From assembly GCA_947172415.1 (NCBI GenBank), contig OX359194.1, positions 3,658,001 to 3,722,000 of the forward strand: a stretch of 64,000 nucleotides of DNA, given 5' to 3'. Made by a program: the position numbers and the translations under genes. Positions 23,901-38,900 of the stretch are shown here, piece after piece. The first letter of the stretch is position 1; each line of letters begins with the position of its first letter. This DNA comes from Chondrosia reniformis (lineage: Eukaryota > Porifera > Demospongiae > Chondrillida > Chondrillidae). The notes under the pieces were generated by a model that saw only the letters and a program-made list of their open reading frames with translations, was not told the DNA's origin and did no database searches.

Positions 23901-26900
23901 GAGTAATGTAGCATAAGTCTCATCTAGTCTTTCCATTGCTTTAAGCAGATCCCTTCTCTTAAACTTTATCTCAACAGTCCCTTCTGGCTCCAAAACACCT
24001 CCTCTGACAAAAAAAGATTAAATAACCTAGGCAACCTCCAAAGACACCAACACATTACCACATGTGTTAAGAGTTAACAGTAGCCAACCTGCTTTCCCTA
24101 TCTGCATACATTTCCATGAAGTCTGGGTTAATAGTTGGATCCACCACAACCCAAGCGCCACCTCTAAGTTCTCCATGTGGAGGAAGGTACACAATAACTG
24201 GCTGCTTGAAAGCAACAAGTGCATCCACAATCATTGAACCATATTTGAGTATTTCTTCATACATATCTACATAATTAACAGTGCAATCATAATAGTTATC
24301 TCAAATCACTAATACCGTATAAACAATTGTACAGTAACTCCAAAAAATATCAAATGAATGAGGGTATAAATACAGGAACAAAGAAGTACAACTGTTGATA
24401 AATAAGTACGTAACCCAAATGTATTCACAACTGTAATCATAGCTTAGTTTAAAGGAGCCTCTGTGACAAACATTTTTAGCTACAGCTCTGAGGTCTTCAT
24501 CAACAATAAATGAGGAAATGGGAAAATAGCCAAACATAAATAGGGAAGGGAGATGGAGAATAAGTGATGATGTAATAGTGTGGAATTGATATTAAAAAGT
24601 GTTAATAAATTGTGTCATTATATATCGGATCCGGCTGCATTCATACTAGTAGGTCCATGTGATGTATGGAGTCTCTTTTATAATCCTAACCTCATTTATA
24701 TCCCATTTATCGACGTCCTAGTGAATAAGAACAAAGTAAGTTTGAGTACATACATGTACAAGAAACCAACCCACAGATACCTAGATAGAGGATAGATACC
24801 TTCACTTCTCTTCTCATCACCATCCTAGGGTGAAAACAGGCATTGCCCTCTGCCTCAGGAACAGAGCAGAGAAGATTTGTGGTTCTGGAATCGGTGTCCT
24901 CAAGAGAGAAAAAGAGGACCTAAAAGGGGTATTCCAAGCCAATGAATACCCCGGAAAGGTTGCCACTAGGCACATGAAGAAGAGAAAAAGGAACCAAGGA
25001 AGTAGGGTAGATGGTATGCACGAACGTTTTAATCCATATGTGAAGGTCTCAGTGAAATGATCTCCAGGATATGTCAGAAGATGAATATTGAAACCATCTT
25101 CACAAAACAGAGATCACTGAGGAGTATATATCTTCTAGACCCAAACAACCACAGCCTACTATGGATATAAAAGATCAGATCCCTTGTTCTAGATGCCCTG
25201 CAGTATACACAGGAGAGACAGGAAGAATTCTGAAAGTCAGGATGGCAGAGCACAAACATGCTGTCACGATGGCAGTTATATTCGTTATTAATTTCTAAGC
25301 AAGGAGTTACACACAATGGAATTGTAGTGGATGGAGAGCAAGTAACACTTTTTTGTTATGTGTTTGCCTTTTGTTTATTATAAACAGAGTTGTAAGTGAT
25401 TATTGAAAGGATTTGCTTATCATAATAATTAAATTCCTCTTGGACAATAGCTAGCAGATCAATTATGCTGAATTCTAGCTGGGAGTCTTCTAAATCGTCA
25501 TCTTCTCTCAGAATCCATGCAATCACTGCCAGAATCGTCATTAAACACACCAATGATGTCCTTTAGCTCAACACAAGCAGGTTTACGGTTAGACATTTTT
25601 AAAAAGTGTGTAAATAACCGAATAAGTATAGCTCTTATATTGCCAAAAATTCTGGCATATAAAAACAGCTAAAACTCTTTGTTCTTTCGCGTGCAGTTCT
25701 AATTTCGACAATCAAAACAAACATTAGTCTCTTTGCTTTACAAAGAACAAAAAAGAAGTCGAGGCAGCAATAGACATATGAAATAGAGGCTGATTATCAA
25801 ACGGGCCATTATAGTGGCCCATGAACGATTACGTGTATACAAAAGTAAAAACACAAATGATAAAAGGTTAAGCCAGAGTGGTGGAGAGGAAGAGGAACTG
25901 GTACAGAAGAAGAATTAAGGAAGCCATGAAGATTCAACAAAGTCAGGTTAGAATGAACCTGGATAAAGGAATTGTATTACAAAGCGGTTGGAAAACCTTT
26001 TTTACGAGTACAGTGGCCGCCGATTAATTGGGATCCGGTTAATAGGGATTTTCGGTTAAACGGGTGCATTCCTGTGGAATGGATTCGCTATACACATTTT
26101 GTATACAAATTACTTCTGATAATCAGGACGAGATTATGGTTAATTGGGACGTTTGGCGAAGGCTAAGGAAGAAATCTTGGAGCAGTTTGAAAGCGGCTGC
26201 AATCGTGAGCGTAAGCGACAGCAAGTTGGGAAAGAGGAGGATGTTGGCAGTGCCCTGTTTCTATGGTTAAACAGAAGTTGAGCCAGGGTGCACGACATTC
26301 AGGACCAATACTAAAGCAGAAGGCCAAGGAACTCGGAGAAGTGGATGGATCTAATTTTTCACCTTCTGACGGCTGGCTGTCACTTTGGAAGAAACGCTAC
26401 GACATTGTTTAAAGTTTAATATGTAGCTATTACATTTTTCTTTACCTTCTGCTTAATTGGGACTACTGGATAATTGGGACATTCTCCCTACTTCCGAGGC
26501 GTCCCGATTAAGTGGAGTGTACTGTACTTCTTTTTCTTCTCCTTCCCACAGATGTAATGGATGATGCCATTAATGAGGTAATTCAAAATGGCGGGAAAGA
26601 GATGCCTATATAAATAGACACCTACAGACCAAGAACAGTCACTAAAGAAGACCATCAGGGTTGAAACGTCAGACAGCCAAGAAGAAACAACAAAACTGTG
26701 TCTTTAGACGCTCTAAAAGTCGATAGGTTAAACGCAGTTAGAAGGAATGCTTACTCTATTAACCTCTATTATCTTCCTCTTCAGTTTGTGTTATTCTTGT
26801 GAAATGAGGATGGCCTGTTCCCATGTAATGTCGTGAGAGGGCTTTTGGACTTGCATTGCTAAGGAGAGTTGCTCTAGTCCATTCTACTAACTGCCCTTCT

Positions 26901-29900
26901 GTGCTCCTTCATCCTCTCATTGACGCTTTTGCTTGTACCCCCAATGTATATGTAACTGCAGTGACAGGCAATCTGGACTTCAAGGTGATAGCTTTGGTCA
27001 TGGCCCTGATATGTCTAATGGTCAGCAGGTTCTTTGGAGGGTCTCACTGAGGTCCTTAACATATGCGAGGCAGAGGCACAATGAAGTAATAGGCAAGTTG
27101 GCCACAAAATGAATTCATCTTTATACTGTAAACTAAAGGTTTTCTTGTATTGATTATCTGTTAGAGAGATTGTATTAGTGTTCTTTTCTCTGTTCAGATA
27201 CCGTCCCTAAGGGGCTAAGGGTTACACTACCCATCAAGTCAAATAGAGTCTATCAAATTGCACACAGGATGAGTCAGTCTCTACAAATTGCTGCTGCCAG
27301 ATGAAAAAGGTGTGGACATCCCTCCACATCTTCATCTTGAACAGGATCTTACCCATGATCAATGGGTAAGAGTACAGTGCTTCAGCAAAGAACCAGCAGA
27401 CTATGTACACCGTTTATTGCAAGGTGGAAGTTTGAATTATTCTATATCTACAATGAAAATGTATTACATGAGCTGTTATATTACAAAATGTTGAGAGAGT
27501 TGTCTAGTTGGGGCTTGCTCTGGCTTGCCCCACACTGATTAGTTGAATGCCGATTTTGTCTGTATGTAACAGTTGAAAATGGTCGCCTCTTGTGAACACT
27601 TTGAATATCCGCCGTGGAAAGCTTCAAATACTTAGTTAAGCGGACGAAACAAGGAGTACTTGCCAACCTTACCCAAATCCAATGTTTTCTGGAGAGGCAT
27701 GGTGAAGATCAGCAGCATCTATTCTTGCTTCAGCCCTAATTTTTCCTTGCAGCCAAGCTCAACTGACATCCACAGCATCCTGCTGAGTTTGCTCTATATC
27801 CATCTACATCTCCTACCCCTCTCCTCTTTCCATGGGCCTTCCCACTGCTTTCCATCAGTACTTTCCACACCCAGGACATTTCCCTATTTTTCACCCTCTA
27901 TATATCGTGAGATATATCTCCTGACAACGCGAGCAAGAAGAGATGAGAAAAGGCTGTTAGTTAAAGAATGCCTGTAAATGTGGCAAGAGGTGTGAGCTTA
28001 CATGACAAAGGGTCTAAAGGAGGACAAGTGACACCTGTGTACGGACGGCGAGGGAGTTTGGCTGAACGGTATACAGAGAGTTTGGGGAAAGAATATTCAG
28101 CGAAAACACCGAGTAGACGGACGTTATGAAGTGCCTTTGTGGCAAGAATAGAGAGTCTGTCACGAAAGATAAGAAGAATTGGGTCAGCTGTGAAGTGTGT
28201 ACGTGCTGGGCACATCCCTCTTGCTATAAACTTGCTCAGGTTGTAGTTGCCCAGGACGATGTTCGCTTCATTTGCTTCCTCTGTGCAATGAGTATATTCG
28301 TCCAGTTCCAAGACTTTATTGCAAGACAAGAGGTTAGAAGTTCTGACGTTATAGCTAAGAAGGAAAGTCTTGCTACTACTATGAAGGAGACCGAGGGGAA
28401 AATTGAAGAAATTTGGCACACACTTGAAGCTGAGACGGAGGATTTAAGGAGGCAACTGAACGCATTGAAGTCGTGTCGGTAGGAGACTATGCCAGATGGA
28501 AGTATCTCTTTGTCTTTGGAGGATAAGAAAGATCAGCAGAGAGTGAAGAAGTGAATCAGAAAGCTGTGGGGTACTGGAAGAACAGTACATGCTAGCTTGG
28601 TCCAGAAAGAAATTACGACGGTTTTGGGTTGGGAGAAGGCTGACAGAATCAGAGTTGAAAGACATTTTAAAAGGAAGAACAGCAAATGTATTTGGTGGTT
28701 TGAACTAAATGGACCAGAAAGAATGCTGAAAGAGTTGGAATCATTGTGGGATCACCAACATTGGAGAATTGAGAGTTTGCAGGGTCAATTTAGGGATGCA
28801 GGCTAGCTATGAGGGAGGGCTATATGTGGTGCATATTGAACTGATGACTGACATTATACATATATATGTGACCATGCAGTATACTGTGGAGTGTATCAAT
28901 ATGTATTTATCTTGTATAGTGCTTAATGGACAAGTACTTAAGTAAGCACTTTAATAATAATAAAAATAATAATATATGCATCCCCCACTCCACCATATGC
29001 CTGTCGTACTTCCAAGTACAGTACGCGTCAAAACAAAGGTAACGGTGAAACGAAAAAGGTAAACTAATAACCGACACGACTATATAGGTTTAATTGAGAA
29101 GCAAAAAGTCAGGCATTAAAACAATTAGCATCAAACGTTAACTGAAACAACGTAAGGGGAAACGACAAAGCTAACCGCGATAACTAGTTAGTTTTGTTTC
29201 ACGTTTGACTGCTACACGTACGTAATTCAGTGCTTTTAACGCCTTCCCGAGAACCACCAACTATAAGTGTTAATTAGAAGAACAAATAATGATAGAATAA
29301 ACTACAAATGCTTAAACAGAAAGCGACAATTTCTAAACCATCAAACGACAATCACTTTGTTGCTTTCTGTTTATTCTTACCCGCTAAAGGAAGACCGATT
29401 ATCTGAAAAACGGCATTACCGTTACCTTTTTTTGACATGTACTGTAACTCCAAACTACTCCACCATTCTCTTTTAGCTTCTCCCCTCTCTCCTGCAAATC
29501 TGTTAACACTCATCTAGCGTCCCTTCCAGTTACTTCACACTCACACACATATATGCATGCGCATGGCACTCATGGTGCTACGAAACGCTACAACCATTGC
29601 TAACAGGCTCACCCTTCGATCCTGGCCTCCATCATGCTTCTGCTACCTCCCACCTTGATTGCTTTCGCTACCTTCTTTACCAATGATCACAGAACAATCA
29701 ACTAAAACAGGCTCTGGCTTACCCCTACAATGATTATCATCTGCCTAGTTTTAATACAAAGTATGTATTATTAAAGAAGAAAGATGGCAAATGTGCCTGT
29801 CCTGGTTTCAATCTTTTGCATGTACTCATTAGCACTAGACTTCATATCCTGTCTGTCACACATATCCTGGTGATGTAGGATCATTAGATAGTTTATCCTT

Positions 29901-32900
29901 GCTTTCGACATTGTGGTCCTCAGGTACAGTCTGATGCAATGGAGGGCATTAAATGATCTCTCAGATGTTGTATTCATGGTTGGCAGTATCAACAGAAACT
30001 GAAACAACTGGCAGACTGTTTTCAGCAGCATTCCTTGGGTGGTGGACAGGTCAACTGATGGTATCACACTTCCTACAGTTGATAGATAGAACAAGTGGAG
30101 AATAGACAGCTCTGCTACCAACTTCTCCTTGTTGGAGTCATCGCAGAAGAATGTGCATACTAGATCCAGCTCCTTCTTGAGACACTGCCATCTATATGCC
30201 TTGAATAGAAGCTACTCTATATTACAGAATTTTCTTGATACAGTATTCATGAACAGTGCATTACTGACTTCAATTGCCCAACCAACTTGAAACATTCACA
30301 AAACTTTAGTTATGTTTCCACAAGTGCAACTGAAAAGATATTGCCTTCAGCTGTAGTAACCTTGGAATGATCCAGTACATAAAGAAAGGCAGTGGAACCT
30401 CCACTAACGGAACTCTCCCAGCAACGTAAACCTCTATACAATGAACTGGAAGGTAGTAACGAACTAAATTTGCTATTAAATTAGCACATAACAAACTACC
30501 CTACACCAGAATCTCTCAGTTATAATTAATATACCTTGCATAATCTTGATTTATATTTAACGAAAATTTGAATGAACATGTAGATATCGAGTGCACATTT
30601 TATGAGGCGTATGAATTATTCACTTACGAATACAACATCCTATTAGCATATGACTATTTGTATCCTTTAAAGACTTGTGTTCACTTCCCTAGTATATGTA
30701 TACTTTGATATAAAATACCAAGCTGAGATTTATAGTTATCAAGCTGACTAGTTTTCGAAGCAAAAACCTGGTTAAATGTGGATACATGAAATCTATAGTG
30801 GAATGTAACAATTGCTCGAATTTAGTGACTGTATTACAGTCACATTTATTGAACTTACAGGAATGTAAGTGGCAATGTAAGCGGCCATAGGCTAGTTTGA
30901 GTCCTATAGTTAATTCACACGAACCCACAATATTTTAAACAATTATATAATATACTTGTGTACTGCATTAACTTTTACATTTTAATAGAATAAGGATTCC
31001 TTATAACTGCGTCAGGGACTGGTAGGTGAAGTCCAATCACCACCCTAGGGTAAAAACTGGTATCTCACTGTGTCTAAAAGACAGAGCCAAAAAGATTTGT
31101 GGACCAAACTCCAGTAGCTTGAAAGAAGAAAAGGAGCACCTGGAAGGAGTACTTCAAGCTAATGGCTAACCTAAACAGGAGGCTCATAGACTGCTCAACA
31201 GAAGAAGGCAGACTAAGGGAAGTGAGGATGAGTGCAAACACAAAATCTTTATTCCATATATAAAGGGACTCAGTGAGATGATTGGCAAAAGCTGTAGGAA
31301 AATGGGTATCCAGACCATTGTCTCCAAACAGAGAGCACTGAGAACCATATTATCCAATCCTAAACAGCCACAACCACCTATCGATACCAAGGGTGTAGTT
31401 ACCTAATTCTGTGCTCTGATTGTTCTGCAGTCTACATGGGCGAAACTGGATGGACCCTGAAAGTGAGACTGTTGGTACACTGCGTTTTTAAACGTTCAAA
31501 AGTTGAAGGATGTACCATCCCAAAGATTGTTACATTTTTCTGCACATTTGCACCACTTGTTTTTATTGCTGATTTCAACTATAGTGTAGTGAAGTTAACT
31601 ATGGCTATGTCTGATAAATGCAGACACCATCTCTCTTTACAAGAATAAGTTGACATTATCAAGAAATGAACTCATGGAAAGTCAGTGCAAACTATCAGTG
31701 AAGAGAGCTAACTGTGGTAAAACCAGCCACCCATGTTTTTCTGAAGCCACTAGTACCAGCTGTTTGATTGATAAAGTTGCTACGTAAATATGTTACATTC
31801 CATTAATGCAAGATACTTTTCCTACCTTGGATGCCTTTTTAAACGATATCAAGCATCATATATAATTGTATTTTAATTGTATTATAATTGTAAATGATAT
31901 TTTGAATAATTATATCAGTGCAAAAATTCCCAAGAATGAGAATTAGGAAAGACTCCCAATAAAGGTTGAAGCTAACACTAAATGTTAAAAATACAGTTAG
32001 TGATCAATTGTACGTATAGTTGTATGTGTTCGTTTATTTTATTTCTGATTATATTAAAGCTTTTCCAGACATGGGGGGTCACTTCTAGGCTTTGAATATG
32101 GCCTATGCTGCATTCTATTCTAAGTTGTAGCTGTGGTCAATGGATAAACGTGAGGTCACAGACTAGGACCAGTAAAACAAGGAGGTTCCCTAAGGGTCTC
32201 TCATATGCATAAAAATATCTGTTGGTAGTGATATAACCTCAAGTACCTCTCATTCCCCCTGAGAATCCTCTCCAATTAGCAAAAATTATTAGAGGAAGTC
32301 CCTCCATGTTTATGTCATTTATAGCCTGGGCTGTCTTAAAAGCTGAATCTGGATACCACACTTGTCCAGCCTGAGAAATAACCTGAGTTTCTACATATGA
32401 AAAGCCATTATATGGTGTAAGGTATGTAGATCAAAAGGAAATAAAAGATTTCACATGTACCTGTATCTGGGTTGGCAGGGTCAGCTGGTTTGTTAGCTTC
32501 TACTGTTCTTGTTTCCACAGCAATTACTCCCATTGGAATACCACATAGTTTCGCTCGTCCACATACTACAGTCTGGGCCCACAGTGCCTGTACTTCTGTG
32601 AAACTGCCTTCATCAAAGAAACCACTTTCAAATTCACTTTCACAATTTCTACCTGCTATGAGCCATCTATATGAATATAATTTTAACAATCAATTAGAAA
32701 GTTTTGTGAAATATATGCACAAAAGACAAAGGCTAAAAAAAGAATATACCTGGGATTATACGGAGCCTTAGTAGGAGTGTATATGATAGGTCTGTCCACA
32801 ATATCAGATGGAACTGAGACAGGGAGAGTGGAACCCGAAGTCTTGCCTATAAGGGCCAACCACTCAATGATCTTTAAGATACCTTCATAGTCACTTGAAG

Positions 32901-35900
32901 CAGTGAGATGACTGATTCCATTGTGATACATAATTTGAGTACCTCCCAACTGAGCATTACTAGTATATACCTACAGCAAAAAACTGTACATTATTAGTGT
33001 ATACACAACTTTGCCAATCTACTAGCAGAGTGTACCCCACTTAATGTAGTAATCCAAGCCCCAGATTGGCTTCTATCAAACAGCATGATTATCATAAAGG
33101 CTAAGATTTCTGTAGCAACAACTAGGAAAAGGAGAGGAGAGACTGCAAGATGTACAGGAGTACTAAGTGAGCCAACTGAAGAAAGATGCAGCTAGAGAGG
33201 AAAGTAGATTATCCCAGTGGTTTGATATTAGACAAGGGGGTTTGCCACGGGTGTGTGCTACTTCCAGCCCTGAGTAATGAGAAAGGCAATGGCTACTTGG
33301 AAAGTGAGGAGAGCTGATGATGACCACCCAGGCACAGGGCTTGCTTTTTGTGCCCCATTACAGCAGAAGAGGTGAAAGATCCATAGCACAACTTGGAAAG
33401 CCTGGACCATTCGCTAAAGCAGTGGTCACTGAAAATGAACGTCACTTTACAATATAATATTTTCGAGCAATCTGATTGGCCCGCCAGAATCCTGGTATGC
33501 TGAGTCAGCAAGACCAAGAAATGCGGCGAAATGTGCCAGACCCACTTTACGCAGGCGGCAGCCATTATTACGGAAGTGGGGCTGGGCACGAGACTAGTTG
33601 AGACCTGTCTGTTCGACGTTGTTGACGAGTCCAAATCCAAGGCATCCCTTATAGACATTACAGTTACCAGGTTAGACATAGTCCACAATGAGGAGGTGAC
33701 AGATAGGCTAGACCAAGAAGCTATTCTCAGTAAGGTTAGAGGAATGTAGAAAAAGTGGCTGAAAAAACTAACAGAGATGGGCAATGAAAGGCTAGTCAAG
33801 AAGGTGTATGTAAGGAGTAAGTAGAAGGCAGGCGACATAGAGGATGACCACACAAAAAATGGACTGACAGTTTCAATCATAAAATACGAAATTATCTCTA
33901 TATTTATATCCTTTGCATAGGGAAAATTACCATGTGTATTTAACTGATTGATTGAGAAAAACACATTTTGAAGGATTTTGTGTGTAAAGCTGAAAAATAA
34001 CTAAAATACAGTTTTGGTACTTGTAGAATTAACATACTTTCTGTTGAAAATATTCAAACTTAGGTAGGCCCCAGTTCAAAAATTAATGTTACTGGGATAA
34101 GCAAAAATAATCGGTGGCAAGGTATTACACCAACCAGCCAAGTGACTGAAGTCTAATGTTGGCTGGGCACTGGTTGGCAATTGATTGGTTGGCGTAATAC
34201 TTTTCCAGTAATTATTTTTTGCTTACCATCATAGCCTTTGTACAGGCCCTGTGCAATTAACTCCATTTATTTAATATTACTTTGTTCTGAAGGTCTATCT
34301 GGTCTTAAGACAATTGATTGGAGAGGCTTGTAAGTTCCATTCCTGACTGCCTCAACAGTCATGCACAACAGCCTTACATCTGTTTTAAGGAAGGTAGCTT
34401 TACACAATAATCACAGTCTTTACCTATCACACCATAATAAAGTAGAAGCAATGCTTTGGGAGAAGAGGACATCCCCATTAATGGGCTGCCCCATTTATCA
34501 AGATTATGGTTATTACTGCTAATTCGCTAATAAAATTAATGGTAAACTTGCAGTGCATGACATTCATATACCTAATTACTTAGCTAGTGATGCTCAAATT
34601 TGACCAGGACACTCCAATGTTTTTACTAACTTGTGATAAATAAACACACTTTGCAATATTAGTCTATCTGTTAGCTACACACATGATCAACGGGATAATT
34701 ATCACAGGAAAAGCCTATGCTTGTCAGATAAAATGGGTGCTACAAACCAGTGAAAAGTTGTCACAACCACTTTGTATGGTATAACATTGTTCCAATTAAC
34801 CAAACAGACATTCTGTTTTTCAGTGTAAAAAATCCATTTCCATCAATGTCTCCAGTTGAATGAAAATTCTCTAATCCAGATTATCCAGCTTCTAACTAAC
34901 ACTAACAAGGGGACCACATGCCATTCAAAAAAGGAAAAATATTCAGCAACAGTAACTGGATAGTATGACACTCATCTTGATAGGTTACTGTCATTACTTG
35001 GATATTTTTATATATACCACACATGTTCAATCAGCATAAAAAACTGCACATTAAGTACATGAGAATAAAGCCTGATAGAGCACCTTACATTAATTCGACT
35101 TTTTAATGATTGACAAAACATGATTCAAGATAAATCTCAGCTGGAAGCTGTGCCATCTTTTTGGGAGGGACAGCTAGTCATACTACAAACCTCTTAAGAA
35201 ATCCCGCAGAATCAAAGCAGCTGAAATGGAGTGCTTTGAGACTTTTAGATTTTATAGCAGAAAAACAAACAAACAAACACACAAATGATTATATTAACAT
35301 TCTAATGGCATCTCATATTGAACCTTATAGGAAAACAGAGTCCTAATTAAAAATCTAAATGATGGGTATTGTTCACATTTGGTTAACATGGCATTCTATA
35401 GAACCATGATAATTAATTACACATAGAGTGAATCCCACTTAATTCGTCACATTTGTTTTTGGTAAAATTGTCGTAGTTTTGCAGGGTTGGTGAATTATCA
35501 AAATATGTATAATACGGTTGTACATAAGTGATTCAATATCTGTTCACTAAGGGTTTCTTGTCTTTTCTAAATGGGAGAATATTGTCTTTTTATTAATTTC
35601 GGCAAACCTGTCCATAAAGTGAAGTTACTGTCTTCTAAGAAGGAGAATGCTTGCCAATCTGTTTCAAACATGTGCCTTTGGTAGATTAAGAAATACTAAA
35701 ATGCATTTATGAGGTTGAATTGGTCACAAAATACTATAGAGGATTGCAAATCTACTAGGTGGCAAAATAAATGTATAGTTGTGCCACATAAACCTATTCG
35801 TAGCATTAAGTGAGAGCAGATCATCCGGAAAGCACTTTAAGGAATTACCATGGTACATTGCATCTTGTAAAAATATAAGCATTTGTAATTTACTACAGCA

Positions 35901-38900
35901 TTAACAGATAATATTCATTATACAACTAATCTCCTTAAAACTTCACAAAGGTTAGTAAAGCAAGAAGTGTCTGTAAGTAATGATAATTAATATTAATCAT
36001 GCAAGTCAGCCTATTACAATAGCTGAACCACAGAATAGAGCAAGCAGGCAATCCGCAGAGACTTACCTCCCTTCCAAGTACCTTGTTCAGTGCTCCAGCA
36101 CCAGTTAGTATAATGTGAGAGTTCTCCACTTGAACTACTCTCTGGCCCAATCTAACAAGATATGCTCCAATTCCTACAGCTCTACATGTCACCTTCAATA
36201 TATAAAATATAAAATACAGTAACAACTAGATTATCAGACGAAATTTTTAACATAGGATAAATTAGGTTGCTGGATAGGTCAAAGAGTATTAAAAACACAA
36301 CATGCAAGTGTAACAGCCATATTGGTACAAGATTACAATAATAACACACATCTAATTTGTAACTGCAGATGAAGATTTTGACACTAGATTGAGATTTGCC
36401 ATATCTGAGATAGAAGATGACCAATTGATATGTTACAAGGTAAAGTGGAATGGAAGTGTAACTTGGAAATTTAAAAAAGCTTCCCTTATCTTGTAACAGC
36501 AATACAAGCACTGTTGGTGTAGGCCTATTTAAAAGCTAACTAGTTTATTTTCAGAAACATGTTGTTCGGGATTCTGGCTTTAGCTAGGTCTAGCTAAAAA
36601 GTGTTCCAGGTTACCTCACTTTATCTTAAGTATCTAATGTATTACACTAGGACAATTATTCTGCTTGGGTTACACGTTTTGTTTTGAGTTTGTGACTACT
36701 TTGAATGCTCAAATTGGTAAGCATGTCTCTATGGCACCAACCAATTAGGAGACAGCTTTAAGAGAAAGTACCTTTTAAGTATAAAAGGAGAGAGAATTGT
36801 CAAGAAACTCTGATCAGACAAAAAAGGTATATTCTAATACACTCTAAAATGAATAATGTCTGACAAATATAAAAGAGGTTGGATGCCTGTACAGGAAAGT
36901 ATAGTTAGTCTATTACCATGAGTTCTACCTTATATGATCTGTATAAACTATTGCTCTGTATGCAGAAGTTGAGGATTTCTATGTTCTTCAAGCCAACAGC
37001 TGAGTGTAACCAAAGTCTTGTACTGCTTAATATACTTGACTGTGATTACTTGCATCTCTGTAAATTTCTAACTTGCACTGCATAGTACTTGATTGTAATT
37101 ATATACGTTATGTATACCATACAAACAATTAAATGTACGTATATACGCACGTATATAGGTACACTAGATTAGAATAGGAACAAGTTATTTAAGTTAAACA
37201 AGTAATTCTAGTTAAAAACTCGTGGCTGCCCTAGTGTGAATGTCATGAATAACTAAAGCATCCAAAAAACACTTACATTCATAGCATGTTTACACTACAT
37301 GAATGTGTAGTTACAAAATACTCTGACTCATAGGGTAGCTACAATCAAGTTTGAATAAACTTTAAGCACTAGTCACTACACTGATGGTGTAGGCACCATA
37401 AAATCATTTAATGGCACTCTTCCAGACTCTTCAAAAAAGACCAAAAGTTACACTGTTGGGGACAAACAGAATATTTACACATTATTCACACTCAGAAAAT
37501 CATAAAATCATTTCTCTGTTATACTATAAAAGAATTACAGCAGAGACTTCTTATTCTTCGAAGGTAAATTTAAATTTACACTACTGATTTCATTCAGTGT
37601 AGGGTTTTTTTACGATAATACAAACCATACAGAGAGTGAGTAGTTAATAGAAACACGAATGGTTAAGGAGGAAACACAGAGTAATTGGTTCATTAACTAC
37701 TTCTTGTAGTTGTCTTCTGCAGATTTTCCAATCTGGCTCATCACTTTTCAGACTCTCTGCGTTTAGTTCATTCCATATCTCTGGAATTCTACCTCTCTAA
37801 CTTCTTCTGTAGACCTGTAATGATTTCGTACTAATACAAGATTAAGATTTCAGCTGATGGTTATGTGGTTTTACTGTTACTACTCAAGCAGATCTATGTA
37901 GTTCTCCTTCGCTGTCTTCAAATTAGGGGGTAAGCAATTTCAGAGGCGTCTTGGTGTCAGCATGCAGAAGTTTGCAAGTGAGACTTTTCGTCTGTGCTGT
38001 AGAGAACGGATGGACAGTTGATCAAATATGTTACTTATCTGCTGCTGTACTCTGTCAAACTTCTCCAAATTGGTATCTGCTGGACTCCAATACGCAAGAT
38101 TGCCATAGTCCAGCTTTGGGCGAACAAATGCTGGGTACACTGTGTAGGAGCCACTGACACACAAGTCAAAAATAAACAAAAAATGGACCACCTAGGATTT
38201 GAACCTACTGTCCTCTTTACCACTTTAGCCTACCAGCCAGCAGACTATCTGTGCCAATCGCTCAAATGCCTATATAACCTAAGACAGCTAGTCACTGCGC
38301 ATGTGTAAATTTGTGGGCAGACTTGACAAAACATCATTTTTCAACAGAAATCGATTGTACTGTAATTAAGTTCATTCTTGTTGGCAGTATATACAGTCAT
38401 AATCCTAATGATCCTTCACACTTATAAATACTAAAAAATTACAAAGAACCATCGAACATCTTCATGAATTTAAGCCTCTCAATTGCCGCCATTTGCGAAA
38501 TAGATTTATTAAGGAAAAAATAAAAAGTGTTAAAATCATCAAAGGGAAAGGTGCGCAGGTAAACAAGTTGCCAGCACTGGCAGTAACACGTAAGCATCCC
38601 TAATACCTCCTTATATGGCTTTAAGGTGGAACAGCCCCCATACATGTTTCCATGTATGGCTAGCAACACAAATACACTAATTGCAAATCAATCAGCACTT
38701 AAAAAGGTCAAGTACAGTAATGTCGTGCATTTGTAGAGCAATTAATTTAGCGATAAACCACTTATTACACGCTCTCAATGACATATTGCGTATTTACTGC
38801 ACTCACCCTCGGGACTCGTGCAATAAAAGCAACATGCAATTGTGAGCGTGTAATAACTAGTACTTACTACTTTGGCTAGATGCAAGATATTTTGGCCAGT

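Larger units (their letters stand above)
27508..29748 (-). repeat. Terminally conserved repeat element, copy 3, with nested insertions
   Basis: On the minus strand it begins CTAGGCAGATGATAATCATT, then GTAGGGGTAAGCCAGAGCC, and ends with GACAAAATCGGCATTCAACT and GTGTGGGGCAAGCC. Internal blocks match copy 1: GGTAGCAGAAGC, ATGCCATGCGCATG, AAGGCCCATG, CTCAGCAGGATGCTGTG and GGGTAAGGTTGGCAAGTACT. The copy is interrupted by the MITE at 29,019-29,444 and by the LINE-like insertion ending at about 28,975, which explains why it spans 2.2 kb against 0.68 kb for copy 1. Confidence 0.65.

Noticed and set aside
33293-33964. 223-codon minus-strand open frame
   Set aside because: No recognisable domain. It is antisense to a plausible plus-strand retroelement remnant and lacks splice or start support.
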